The position numbers and the translations under genes were made by a program. A model generated the notes under the pieces. That model searched no databases and was not told the origin of the DNA. It saw only the letters and a list, made by a program, of their open reading frames with translations. Shown here in pieces: positions 25,201 through 40,200 of a DNA stretch of 64,000 bases. The first letter of the stretch is position 1, and every line of letters begins with the position of its first letter. Origin of the DNA: Zoroaster sp. YZ-2022 (taxonomy: Eukaryota > Echinodermata > Asteroidea > Forcipulatida > Zoroasteridae); the NCBI GenBank assembly GCA_029582265.1, contig JAQQFT010000023.1, positions 1,327,071-1,391,070 of the forward strand, written 5' to 3'.

Positions 25201-28200
25201 AAATACTGTCAACTCTCCATGCGGTTTCTTCACCCGCAAACATTACCAGCACTATACAGTGTTACAAACAAAAGAAAATTCTCTAGGTTGTTGGGAATAA
25301 CTTTTAAAGTTTTCAAGGGAGGCCGATCATTTTTTATATCTAAATTAAAGCTTAGGTTCTCCCTTTCAGAAAAACACCATACATTTGAATTTGATAATTT
25401 TTTCGTACCTTAAACGGCCTCCATGGACACTTAGCCCTCTGTAAAATACCATGTTTCAACTTGCATGCGGTTTCACCGCAAACAAAACAGCACTATACAC
25501 TTTTACAAAAAATACATTTCTATGGTTTGGGGAATAACTTTAAAGTTTTCTCAAGGGAGGCCGATCATTTTATATCTAAATTAAAGCTTTCATAGGTTCT
25601 CCCTTTCAGAAAAACACCATACTTTTGGATTTTGGATAATTTTTTTTGCACCTTAAACTGCCTCCATGGACACTTAGCCCTCTTTTGTAAAATATCCCGT
25701 CAATTTCCATGCGGTTTCACCGCAAACAATACAGCACTATACAGTGTTACAAAAAAGATTTTATGGTTGGGGAATAACTTTTAAAAAGTTTTCTAAGGAG
25801 GTTGATATCATTTTATATCTAAATTAAAAGGTTACGTTCTCCCTTTTCTAGAAAAACACCATACTTTTGAATTTGGATAATTATTTCGTACCTTAAACGG
25901 CCTCCATGGACACTTAGCCCTCTGTAAAATACCGTCAACTTCCATGCGGTTTCACTGCAAACATTACAGCACTATACAGTGTTACAAAAAAAAAGATTTC
26001 TATGGTTGGGAAAAACTTTTTAAGTTTTCAAGGGAGGCCGATAATTTTATATCTAAATTAAAGCTTAGGTTCTCCCCTTTCAGAAAAACACCATACTTTT
26101 GAATTTGGAAATTATTTTCGTACCTTAAACGGCCTCCATGGACACTTAGCCTCTGTAAAATACCGTCAACTTGCATGCGGTTTCTTCGCAAACAATACAG
26201 CACTATACAGTTTTACGTAAAAAATACATTTCATGGTTGGGAATAACTTTTAAAGTTTCAAGGGAGGCCGATAATTTTATACCTAAATTAAAGCTTAGGT
26301 TCTCCCTTCAGAAAAACACCATATTTTTGAATTTGGAATTTTTTTTTCGTAACCTTAAACGGCCTCCATGGACACTTAGGCCCTGTAAAATACTGTCAAC
26401 TTCCATGCGGTTTCATCGCAAACAATACCAGCACTATACAGTGTTAAAAAAAATCATTTATGGTTGGGAATACCTTGAAAGTTTTCAAGGAGGTTGATAA
26501 TTTTATATCTAAATTAAAGCTTAGGTTACTCCCTTTTCAGAAAAAACACCATACTTTTGAATGTTGGGATAATTTTTTCACCCTTAAACGGCCTCCATGA
26601 TACCTTAGCCCTCTGTAAAATACTGTCAACTTGCATGCGGTTTCACCGCAAACAATCCAGCACCATATTGAATTTACAAAAATACATTTCTATGGTTTGG
26701 TAACAACTTTTTAAAGTTTTCAAGGGGAGGCCGATAATTTTATATCTTCAAATTTAAAAAGCTTGAGGTTCTCCCTTCAGAAAAAAACACCACATTTTTT
26801 GAATTTTGGGATTTTTTTTTTTTCTGCACCCAACTTGGCCTCCATGACACAATTTCAGCCCTCTGTAAACAATCGTCAACTTCCGCGGTTTCATCGCAAA
26901 CAATACAGCACCCACAGTGTTACAAAAAAAATACATTTCATGGTTGGGGAATAACTTTAAAAGTTTTCATGGAGGCCGATTTAAAATTTTATATCTAAAT
27001 TAAAGCTTAGGTTCTCCCCTTTTCCAGAAAAACACTGCATACTTTTTGACTTTTGGGATAATTTTTTTCACCTTAAACGGCCTCCATGGACACTTAGCCC
27101 TGTTTTTAAAAATATCGTCGAACTTGCATGTGGTTTCACCCGTAAACACACAGCACTATACAGTGTTACACAAAAATAATTCATGGTTTGGGGAATAACT
27201 TTTAAAGTTTTCAAGGGGAGGCCGATAATTTTATATCTAAATTAAAGCTAGGGTTCTCCACTCTTCAGCCAAAACCATACTTTTGAATGTTGGGATAATT
27301 TTTCGTTCCTCAAACGGCCTCCATGGACACCCCAGCCCCCTCTGTAAATACTGTCAATCTCCATGCGGTTTCACCCCTGCAAACAATCCCCAGCACTATA
27401 CAGTGTTACAAAAAAAAATTTAGGTTGGGAATAACTTTTAAAGTTTTCAAGGAGGGCCGATCATTTTATATCTAAATTTAAAAAGCTGAGGTTACCCTCC
27501 CCTTCAGAAAAATACCATATTTTTTGAATTTGGAAATTTTTCTAAAACTTCAAACGACCCATGGACACCTTAGCCTCTGTTAAAATACTGGGTCAATCTC
27601 TCCATGCGGTTTCACTGCAAACATTATGCTACCTACAGTGTTACAAAAAAAAGATTTCTATGGTTGGGAATAACTTAAAGTTTTCATGGGGAGGCCGATA
27701 ATTTTATATCTAAATTAAAGCTTTAGGTTCTCCCCCTTTCAGAAAAACACCATACATTTGAATTTTGGGATAATTATTTTTTTGCACCTTAAACGGCCTC
27801 CATGGACATTTCTAGCCCTCTTTAAAAGTATTGTCAACTCGCATGCGGTTTCACCCGCAAACAACAATACAGCACTATACAGTTTTACAAAAAAAAATCA
27901 TTTCTATGGTTGTGAATAACCTCAAGTTTTCAATGGAGGCCGATCATTTTATATCATTCAAATTTAAAAGCTTTACGTTCTCCCTTTCAGTTATCTATAT
28001 TTTTGAATTCTGGGAAAATTTTTTTCGTCACCTTAAACGGCCTCAGTCGACACCTTAAAAGCCCTCTGTAAAAATTGTCAACTTCCATGCGGTTTCCACC
28101 CCAAACATTACAGCACTATACAGTGTTACAAAAAAAAAAGATTTCTATGGTTGGGAATCTTTAAAGTTTTCAAGGGAGGCCGATAATTTTATATCTAAAT

Positions 28201-31200
28201 TTAAAAGCTTAGTTTCTCCCCCTTCAGAAAAACACCATACATTTGTATATGGATAATTTTTTTCGTACATTAAACGGCCTCCATGGGACAATTAGGCCTC
28301 TTTGGTAAAAATACTGTCAATTTAAAATAATGGGTTTCACCCGCAAAATAATCCAGCACTATAGTTTACAAAAAATACATTTCTCGGGTTAAATAACTTT
28401 TTTAAAGTTTTCAAGGAAGGCTTATAATTTTATGGCTCAAAATTAAAGCTAGGTTCTCCCTTTTTCAGAAAACACCATAATTTTTGAATTTTGGAATTTT
28501 TTCACCTTAAACGGCTTCCATCGACACTTTCAGTCTTCTGTAAATACTGTCAATCTCCATGGTGGTTTCACCGCAAACAATACCAGCACTATACAGTGTT
28601 ACAAAAAAAAGATTATAGGGTTTGGGGAATAACTTTTAAAGCCTTCAAGGAGGGCCCGGGATCATTTTATATCTAAATTAAAAGCTTACATGTTCTTTCA
28701 GAAAATACACCACTTTTTTGAATTTGGATTTTTTTTCGTACCTTAAACGGCTCCATGGACTTTCTAGCCTCTGTAAAATACCGTCAATCTCCATGCGGGT
28801 TTCACCGCAAACACACAGCACCATACAGGCCTTGTTACAAAAAAGATTTCCCATGGTTTGGTAAATAACTTTTAAAGTTTTCAAGGGGAGGCCGATAATT
28901 TTATATTCCAAATTAAAGCTTAGTTTCTCCCCTTTCAGAAAAACACCATACCCTTTTTGAATTTTGGGACAATTTTTTTGCGTACATTAAACGGGCTCTG
29001 CGGACATTTTTACCCCTGTCTGTAAAATATTACTGTCAATCTCCATGCAGGTTTCAACTGCAAACATTACCAGAATTATACAGTGTTACAAAAATCAGAT
29101 TTTCTATGGTTGGGAATAACTTTTAAGTTTTCAAGTGAGGCCGATAATAATTTTATATCTAAATTAAAGCTTTGGGGTTTCTCCCCTTCAGAAAAACACC
29201 ATACTTTTTGAATTCTGGAATTTTTTTTCGCACATTAAACGGCCTCCATGTGACACTTTAGCCTCTGTAAAATACTGTCAATCAGTCCATGCGGTGTTTC
29301 ACCTGCAAACAATACAGCACTATACAGTGCGTTACTAAAAAAAAATCATTTCTATGGTTGGGGAATTGTCTTTTAAAGTTTTCAAGGAGGTACGATAATT
29401 TGGTATTCAAAATTTAAAAGTTTAGGTTCTCTCCCTTCAGAAAAACACCATACTTTCGAATTTTGGGAAATTTTTTCTTTCACCTTTAAAACGGCCTCCA
29501 TGGACACCCTTAGCCCTCTGTGCAAAATACCGGTCAACCTTCATGCGGTTTCACCCTGCAAACATTACAGCACTATACATGTTACAAAAAAAAAGATTTC
29601 TATGGTTGGTTGAATAACTTAAACTTTTCAAGGGAGGCTGATAATGATAATTATATCTAAATTAAAGCTTAGGTTCTCCCTTTCAGAAAAACACCATACT
29701 TTTGAATTTTTGAATTTTTTTTCAGCCTTAAACGGCCTCTATGGACACTTTCAGCTCTGTAAAATACTGTCAACTTCCATGCGGTTTCACCGCAAACATT
29801 ACAGCACTATGCCAGTGTTACAAAAAAGATTTCTATGGTTAGAAAAACTTTTGGAAACCAAGGGAGGCCGATAATTTTATATCTAAATTAAAGCTTAGGG
29901 TTCTCCTCTCAGAAAACAATTGAATTTGATTTTTTTTTCGTACCTTAAACGGCCTCCATCGACACCTCAGCTAGCCTCTGTAAAATAATACTGTCATCTT
30001 CCATGCGGTTTCACCGCAAACAATACCCAGCACTATACAGTGTTACAAATAAAAATTATAGGGTTGGGAATAACTTTTAAAGTTTTCTTAAAGGAGGCTG
30101 ACTCATTTTATATCTAAATTAAAGCTTACGTTTCCCCCTTTCAGAACAATACCATACTTTTGAATTTGGAATTTTTTTGAAATCTGTACCCAAACACCTG
30201 CATGGACACTTAGCCCTTCTGTAAAATACCGTTGGCCTTTCCATCTCCATGCGGTTTCACCCCAAAAAAAACAGCACTAAACAGTGTTACAAAAAAAGAG
30301 ATTTCTAAGTGAAGTTGGGAATAATTTTTAAAAGTTTTCAAGGGAGGTCGATAATGTTATCCAAATTAAAGCTTAGTTTCTCCCCTTTCAGAAAAAATTC
30401 ACCACTTTTGAAATTTTGGGAAAAATTTTTTTTCGTACCTTAAACGTACTCCATCGACACTTTCTTTCTAGCCCTCTGTAAAATACTGTCAATTTCCATG
30501 TGGTTTCACCGCAAACAATACCAAAGCACTAGTACAGTGTTACAAAAAAATTTGTAGGGTTGGGAATAACTTTTAAAGTTTTAAGGGAGGCCGATCATTT
30601 TATATCTAAATTCTAAAGCTTTACGTTCTCCCTTTTCAGAAAAAATACCATACTTTTTGAATTTGATTTTTTTTTTTCGTACCTTAAACGGCCTCCATGG
30701 ACACTTAGCCCCTCTGTAAAATACCGAACAATTCTCCATGCGGTTTCACCGCAAACATTACCAGCACCATATACAGTGTTACAAAAAAAAAGATTTCATG
30801 GTTGGGAATAACTTTTAAAGTTTTCAAGGAGGGCCTGATAATTTTATACATCTAAATTAAAGCTTTAGCTTTCCCCCTTCAGAAAACACCATACTTTTGA
30901 ATTTGGATAATTTTTCGTACATTAAACGGGCTCCCATGGACATGTACCAGCCCTCTTGTAAAATACCGTCAACTTCCATGCGGTTTCACTGGCAAATATT
31001 ACAGCTACAACGATCATACAGTGTTACAAAAAAGCATTTCTATGGTTGGTAATAACTTTTAAATTTTTCTAGGTAGGAAGATAATTTTATATCTAAATTA
31101 AAGCTTAGTTTCTCCCGTTTCAGAAAAACACCATACTTTTGAATTTGGATAATTTTTTCGTACATTAAACGGCCTCCATGGACAATTAGCCCTCTGTAAA

Positions 31201-34200
31201 ATACCGTCAACTTGCATGCGGTTTCACCGTAAACAATAAGCACCATACAGTGTTACAAAAAACAATCATTTCTATGGTTTGGGGAATAACTTTTACCAAG
31301 TTTTCAAAGGAAAAGGCCGATAATTTTATATCTCAAATTAAAGTTTAGGTTCTCCCTTTCAGAAAAACACCATTATACTTTTGAATTTGGAATTTTTTCG
31401 CACCTTAAATCGGCCTCCATGGGACACTCCTTAGCCTCGGTAAACACCGTTTTCAACTTGCATGTGGTTTCACTGCAAACAATACAGCACTATACAGTTT
31501 TTACACAAAAAATACATTTCTATGGTTGGGAATAACTTTTAAAAGTTTTCAAGGGAGGCTTGATAATTTTTATATCTAAATTAAAGCTTAGGTTCTCCTC
31601 TTTTTCGGGAAAGTCAACACCTTTACATTTTGAATTTGGGATTTTTTTTTCGTACCTTAAACGGCTCCTTTTATGGACACATAGCCCTCTGTAAAATACC
31701 GTCAATTTCCATGTGGTTTCACCGCAAACCATTACCAGCACTATACAGTGTTACAAAAAAAGATTTCTATGGTTGGGAAAACTTTTAAGCTCTTTCATGG
31801 AGGCTGATAATTTTTAAATCTTGCCCAAATTAAAGCTTTAGGTTCTCCCCTTTTCAAAAAACACCATACTTTTTGAATTTTGATTTTTTTTTTTTCGTAC
31901 CCTTAAACGGCCTCCATCGACACCCTCAAGCTCCCCTCTGTAAAATACCGTTAATCTCTCATGGTTTCACCGCATAAACAATACCAGCACTATAAGGTGT
32001 TACAACAAAAAATTATAGGGTTGGTTAATCTTTAACACTTTTTCAAGGGAGGCCCGATCATTTTATATCTAAAATTGAAGTCTTGCTGTTCCTCCCTTCA
32101 GAAAAAACACCATACTTTTGAACTTGAAAATTTTTTCGTACCCTTTAAACGGCCTCCTTATGGGACATACCTGCAGCCCTCTGTAAAATACTGGTCAACT
32201 TCCATGCGGTTTCTTCACTGCAAACATTACAAAGCATCTATACAGTGTTACAAAAAAAGATTTCTATGGTTGGAATAACTTTTTAAGTTTTTCAAGGAGG
32301 CTGATAATTTTATATCTAAATTTAAAAGCTTAGTTTCTCCCCTTTCAGAAAAAAACATTTCCATACTTTTGAATTTGGTTTTTTTTCGTAATATTAAACG
32401 GTCATCTCTCATGCGACAATTAGCCCTCTGTAAAATACCGTCAACTTGCATGCGGTTTCACCGTAAACAATACAGCACTATACAGTGTTACCAAAAAACA
32501 TTTCTATGGTTGGGAATAACTTTTAAAGTTTTCAAGGCGGCCAGATACCTTTTATATTCAAATTAAAGCTTGTTTAGGTCTTCCTTCAGAAAACACCATA
32601 CTTTGAATGATTTGATTTTTTTCACCTTAAAACGGCCTCCATGGACACTTCAGCCCTCTGTAAAATACTGTTAATGTCGACCAGCGGTTTATAACCGCAA
32701 AACAATACAGCACTTATACAGTTTTACAAAAAATACATTTCTATGGTTGGGAATAACTTAAAGTTTTCAAGGGAGGTTGATAATTTTATATCTAAATTAA
32801 AGCTAGGGTTCTCCACCTTTTTCAGAAAAAACACCATACTTTTGGAATGTGGATAATTTTTTTCGTTCGTTCCAAAAACGGCCTCCATGGACACTTAGCC
32901 CCTGTAAAATACTGTCGATCCTGCATGTGGTTTCACCGCAAAACATTACAGCACACTATACAGTGTTACAAAAAAAAAAACATGCTATGGTTGGGAATAA
33001 TTTTTAAAGTTTTCAAGGGAGGCCGATAATTTTTATATCTAAATAATAAAGCTAGTGTTCTCCCCTTTCAGAAAAAACACCATACATTTGAATTTGGATA
33101 ATTATTTTTCGGTACCTTTAAAAACGGCCTCCATGGCGACACTTAGCCCTCTTAAAATACTGTTAACTTCCAGATGCGGTTTCACCGCAAACAATCCAGC
33201 ACTATACAGTTTCTTACAAAAAAATACATTTTATGGTTGGAATAACTTTAAAGTCATGGTTGGAGGCTGATAATTTTATATCAAAATTATTAAAGCTAGG
33301 TTCTCCTTTCAGAAAACACACCATACTTTTGAATTTCGGGATATTTTTTTTTCAACCTTTTAAACGGCCATTCTCCATCGACACTTAGCCTCTGTAAAAT
33401 AATACCGTCAACTTCCATGCGGTTTCACCGCAAACATATACCCAGCACTATACAGTGTTACAAATAAAAAATTATAGGTTGGGAATAACTTTAAAGTTTT
33501 CATGAGGCCGATCATTTTATATCTAAATTAAAGCTTAGGTTCTCCCTTTCAGAAAAAAACCCATACTTTTTGAATTTGGATTTTTTTCGTACCTTAAACG
33601 GCCTCCATGGACACTTAGCCCTCTGTAAAATACCGTCAACTTCCATGCGGTTTCACCGCAAACATTACAGCACTATACAGTGTTACAAAAAAAGATTTCT
33701 ATGGTTGGGAATAACTTTAAAGTTTTCAAGGGAGGCCGATAATTTTATATCTAAATTAAAGCTTAGTTTCTCCCCTTTCAGAAAAACACCATACTTTTGA
33801 ATTTGGATAATTTTTCGTACATTAAACGGCCTCCATGGACAATTAGCCCTCTGTAAAATACCGTCAACTTGCATGCGGTTTCACCGTAAACAATACAGCA
33901 CTATACAGTGTTACAAAAAAAAATCATTTCTATGGTTGGGAATAACTTTTAAAGTTTTCAAGGGCGGCCGATAATTTTATATCTAAATTAAAGCTTAGGT
34001 TCTCCCCTTTCAGAAAACACCATACTTTTGAATTTGGATTTTTTTCGTACCTTAAACGGCCTCCATGGACACTTTAGCCCTCTGTAAATACTGTCAATTT
34101 GCATGTGGTTTCACCGCAAACAATACAGCACTATACAGTTTTACAAAAACATTTCTATGGTTGGGAATAACTTTTAAAGTTTTCAAGGAGGCCGATAATT

Positions 34201-37200
34201 TTATATCTAAATTAAAGCTTAGGTTCTCCACTTTCAGAAAAACACCATACTTTTTGAATGTGGATAATTTTTTTCGTTCCTTAAACGGCCTCCATGGACA
34301 CTTAGCCCTCTGTAAAATACTGTCAATCTTGCATGCGGTTTCACCGCAAACATTACAGCACCATACAGTGTTACAAAAAAAAATTTATGGTTGGGAATAA
34401 CTTTAAAGTTTTCAAGGAGGCCGATAATTTTATATCTAAATTAAAGCTTAGGTTCTCCCTTTTCAGAAAAACACCATACATTTGAATTTGATAATTATTT
34501 CGTACCTTAAACGGCCTCCATGGACACTTTAGCCTCTTTAAAATACTGTCAACTTGCATGCGGTTTCACCGCAAACAATCCAGCACTATACAGCTTTTAC
34601 AAAAAATACATTTCTATGGTTGGGAATAACTTTAAAGTTTTCAAGGGAGGCTGATAATTTTATATCTAAATTAAAGCTTAGGTTCTCCCTTTCAGAAAAC
34701 ACCATACTTTGAATTTGGATATTTTTTCGTACCTTAAACGGCCTCATCGACACTTTAGCCCTCTGTAAAATACCGTCAATCTCCATGCGGTTTCACCGCA
34801 AACAATACCAGCACTATACTGTGTTACAAATAAAAATTTCTATAGGTTGGGAATAACTTTAAAGTTTTCAAGGAGGCCGATCATTTTATATCTAAATTAA
34901 AGCTACGTTCTCCCCTTTCAGAAAAAATACCATACTTTTTTGAATTTGGAATTTTTTTTTCGTACCTTAAACGGCCTCCATGGACACTTAGCCCTCTGTA
35001 AATACTGTCATCTCCATGCGGTTTCACCGCAAACATTACAGCACTATACAGTGTTACAAAAAAAAGATTTCTATGGTTGGGAATAACTTTAAAGTTTTCA
35101 AGGGAGGCCGATAATTTTACATCTAAATTAAAGCTTAGCTTCTCCCTTTCAGAAAAACACCATACTTTTGAATTTGGATAATTTTTTCGTACATTAAACG
35201 GCCTCCATGGACAATTAGCCCTCTGTAAAATACCGTCAACTTGCATGCGGTTTCACCGTAAACAATACAGCACTATACAGTGTTACAAAAAAAAATCATT
35301 TCTATGGTTGGGAATAACTTTTAAAGTTTTCAAGGGCGGCCGATAATTTTATATCTAAATTAAAGCTTAGATTCTCCCCTTTCATAAAAACACCATACTT
35401 TTGAATTTGGAATTTGTTTTCGTTCCTTAAACGGCCTCCATGGACACTTAGCCCTCTGTAAAATACCGTCAACTTGCATGCGGTTTCACCGCAAACATTA
35501 CAGCACTATACAGTGTTACAAAAAAAAGATTTCTATGGTTGGGAATAACTTTTAAAGTTTTCAAGGAGTGTTGATAATTTTATATCTAAATTAAAGCTTA
35601 GTTTCTCCCCTTTCAGAAAAACACCATACTTTTGAATTTGGATAATTTTTTCGTACATTAAACGGCCTCCATGGACAATTAGCCCTCTTTAAAATACCGT
35701 CAACTTGCATGCGGTTTCACCGCAAACAATCCAGCACTATACAGTTTTACAAAAAAATACATTTGTATGGTTGGGAATAACTTTTAAAGTTTTCAAGGAA
35801 GGCCGATAATTTTATATCTAAATTAAAGCTTAGGTTCTCCCCTTCAGAAAACACCATACTTTTGAATTTGGATATTTTTTTTCGTACCTTAAACGGCCTC
35901 CATCGACACTTAGCCCTCTGTAAAATACTGTCAACTCCATGTGGTTTCACCGCAACAATACCAGCACTATACAGTGTTGAAAAAAAAATTCTATGGTTGG
36001 GAATAACTTTTAAAGTTTTCAAGGAGGCTGATAATTTTATATCTAAATTAAAGCTTTAGGTTCTCCCCTTTCAGAAAAATACCATACTTTTGAATTTGAT
36101 AATTTTTTTCGTACCTTAAACGGCCTCCATGGACACTTAGCCCTCTGTAAAATACCGTCAACTTCCATGCGGTTTCACTGCAACAATACAGCACTATACA
36201 GTGTTACAAAAACATTTCTATGGTTGGGAATAACTTTAAAGTTTCCAAGGAGGCCGATAATTTTATATCTAAATTAAAGCTTAGGTTCTCCCTCAGAAAA
36301 ACACCATACTTTTGAATTTGATAATTTTTCGTACATTAAACGCCTCCATGGACAATTAGCCCTCTGTAAAATACCGTCAACTTGCATGCGGTTTCACTGT
36401 AAACAATACAGCACTATACAGTGTTACAAAAAAATCATTTCTATGGTTGAATAATTTTAAAGTTTTCAAGGGAGGCCGATAATTTTATATCTAAATTAAA
36501 GCTTAGGTTCTCCCCTTTCAGAAAAACACCATACTTTTGAATTTGGAATTTTTTTTCGTACCTTAAACGGCCTCCATGGACACTTAGCCCTCTGTAAAAT
36601 ACCGTCAACTTCCATGCGGTTTCACCGCAAACATTACAGCACTATACAGTGTTACAAAAAAAAAGATTTCTATGGTTGGGAATAACTTTTAAAGTTTTCA
36701 AGGGAGGCCGATAATTTTATATCTAAATTAAAGCTTAGTTTCTCCCCTTTCAGAAAAACACCATACTTTTGAATTTGGATAATTTTTTCGTACATTAAAC
36801 GGCCTCCATGGACAATTAGCCCTCTGTAAAATACCGTCAACTTGCATGCGGTTTCACCGTAAACAATACAGCACTATACAGTGTTACAAAAAAAAATCAT
36901 TTCTATGGTTGGGAATAACTTTTAAAGTTTTCAAGGGAGGCCGATAATTTTATATCTAAATTAAAGCTTAGGTTCTCCCCTTTCAGAAAAACACCATACT
37001 TTTGAATTTGGATAATTTTTTCGTTCCTTAAACGGCCTCCATGGACACTTAGCCCTCTGTAAAATACCGTCAACGCATGCATGGTTTCACCGCAAACAAT
37101 ACAGCACTATACAGTGTTACAAAAACATTTCTAGGGTTGGGAATAACTTTTAAAGTTTTCAAGGGAGGCCGATCATGTTATATCTAAATTAAAGCTGGGT

Positions 37201-40200
37201 TCTCCCTTTCAGAAAAACACCATACTTTTGAAATTGGATTTTTTTTTCGTACCTTAAACGGCCTCCATGGACACTTAGCCCTCTGTAAAATACCGTCAAT
37301 TTCCATGCGGTTTCACCGCAAACATTACAGCACTATACAGTGTTACAAAAAAAATTATTTCTATGGTTGGGAAAGACTTTTAAAGTTTTCAAGGAGGCCG
37401 ATAATTTTATATCTAAATTAAAGCTTAGGTTCTCCCTTCAGAAAAACACCATACTTTTTGAATTTGGATAATTTTTTTCGTTCCTTAAACGGCCTCCATG
37501 GACACTTAGCCCTCTGTAAAATACTGTCAACTTGCATGCGGTTTCACCGCAAACATTACAGCACTATACAGTGTTACAAAAAACAGTTCTAGGGTTGGGA
37601 ATAACTTTAAAGTTTTCAAGGGAGGCCGATCATTTTTATATCTAAATTAAAGTTTAGGTTCTCCTTTCAAAAACACCATACTTTTTGAATTTGGATAATT
37701 ATTTCGTACCCAAACGGCCTCCATGGACACTTTAGCCCTTTAAAATACTGTCAATCCTGCATGCGGTTTCACCGCAAACAATACAGCACTATACAGTGTT
37801 GCACAAAAATACAATGCTGTGGGTGGGAATAACTTTTAAAGTTTTCAAGGGAGGCCGATAATTTTATATCTAAATTAAAGCTTAGGTTGTCCCCTTTCAG
37901 AAAAACACCATACTTTTGAATTTTGATAATTTTTTCGTACCTTAAACGGCCTCCATCGACACTTAGCCCTCTGTAAAATACCGTCAACTTCCATGCGGTT
38001 TCACTGCAAACAATACAGCACTATACAGTGTTACAAAAAAAAAATTCTAGGGTTGGGAATAACTTTTAAAGTTTTCAAGGGAGGCCGATCATTTTATATC
38101 TAAATTAAAGCTTACGTTCTCCCCTTTCAGAAAACACCATACTTTTAATTTGGAATTTTTTCGTACCTTAAACGGCCTCCATGGACACTTAGCCCTCTGT
38201 AAATACCGTCAACTTCCATGCGGTTTCATCGCAAACATACAGCACTATACAGTGTTACAAAAAATCATTTCTATGGTTGGGAATAACTTTTAAAGTTTTC
38301 AAGGGAGGCCGATAATTTTATATCTAAATTAAAGCTTAGGTTCCTCCTTTCAGAAAACACCATACTTTTGAATTTGGATATTTTTTTCGTACCTTAAACG
38401 GCCTCCATGGACACTTAGCCCTCTGTAAAATACGGTCAACTTCCATGCGGTTTCACCGCAAACAATACAGCACTATACAGTGTTACAAAAAAAAAATTCT
38501 ATTGTTGGGAATAACTTTAAAGTTTTCAAGGGAGGCCGATAATTTTATATCTAAATTAAAGCGTAGGTTCTCCCCTTTCAGAAAAACACCATACTTTTGA
38601 ATTTGGATAATTATTTTCGTACCTTAAACGGCTCCATGGACACTTAGCCCTCTTTAAAATACTGTCAATCTGCATGCGGCTTCACCGCAAACAATCCAGC
38701 ACTATACAGTTTTAAAAAATACATTTCTATGGTTGGGAATAACTTGTAAAGTTTCAAGGGAGGCCGATAATTTTATATCTAAATTAAAGCTTAGGTTCTC
38801 CCTTTCAGAAAAACACCATACTTTTGAATTTGATAATTTTTCGTACCTTAAACGGCCTCCATGGACACTTAGCCCTCTGTAAAATACTGTCAACTCCCAT
38901 GCGGTTTCACCGCAAACAATACCAGCACTATACAGTGTTACAAAAAAAAATTTCTATGGTTGGGAATAACTTTAAAGTTTTCAAGGGAGGCCGATAATTT
39001 TATATCTAAATTAAAAGCTTAGGTTTCCCCTTTCAGAAAACACCATACTTTTTGAATTTGGAATTTTTTCGCACCTTAAACGGCCTCCATGGACACTTAG
39101 CCCTCTGTAAAATACCGTCAACTTCCATGCGGTTTCACCGCAAACAATACAGCACTATACAGTGTTACAAAAAATCATTTCTATGGTTGGGAATAACTTT
39201 AAAGTTTTCAAGGGAGGCCGATAATTTTATATCTAAATTAAAGCTTAGGTTCTCCCTTTCAGAAAAACACCATACTTTTGAATTTGGATAATTTTTCGTT
39301 CCTTAAACGGCCTCCATGGACACTTAGCCCTCTGTAAAATACTGTCAATCCTGTATGCGGTTTCACCGCAAACATTACAGCACTATACAGTGTTACAAAA
39401 AATCATTTCTATGGTTGGGAATAACTTTTAACGTTTTCAAGGGAGTGATATAATTGTATATCTAAATTAACGCTTAGATTCTCCCTTCATAAAAACACCA
39501 TACTTTTTGAATTTGGATAATTTTTTCGTACCTTAAACGGCCTCCATGGACACTTAGCCCTCTGTAAATACCGTCAACTTGCATGCGGTTTCACTGCAAA
39601 CAATACAGCACTATACAGTGTTACAAAAACATTTCTATGGTTGGGAATAACTTTAAAGTTTTCAAGGAGGCCGATAATTTTATATCTAAATTAAAGCTTA
39701 GTTTCTCCCCTTTAATAAAAACACCATACTTTTTAATTTGTTATTTTTTTCGTACATTAAACGGCCTCATGGACAATTTAGCCCTCTGTAAAATACTGTC
39801 AACTTCAATGCGGTTTCACCGCAAACAATCCAGCACTATACAGTGTTACAAAAAATCATTTCTATGGTTGGGAATAACTTTAAAGTTTTCAAGGAAGGCC
39901 GATAATTTTATATCTAAATTAAAGCTTAGGTTCTCCCTTCAGAAAAACACCATACTTTGAATTTGGAATTTTTTCGTTCCTTAAACGGCCTCTATCGACA
40001 CTTAGCCTCTGTAAAATACTGTCAATCTCCATGCGGTTTCACCGCAACAATACCAGCACTATACAGTGTTACAAAAAAATACATTTCTATAGGTTGGGAA
40101 TAACTTTAAAAGTTTTCAAGAGGCTGATAATTTTATATCTAAATTAAAGCTTAGGTTCTCCCTTCAGAAAAACACCATACTTTTTGAATTTGGATAATTT

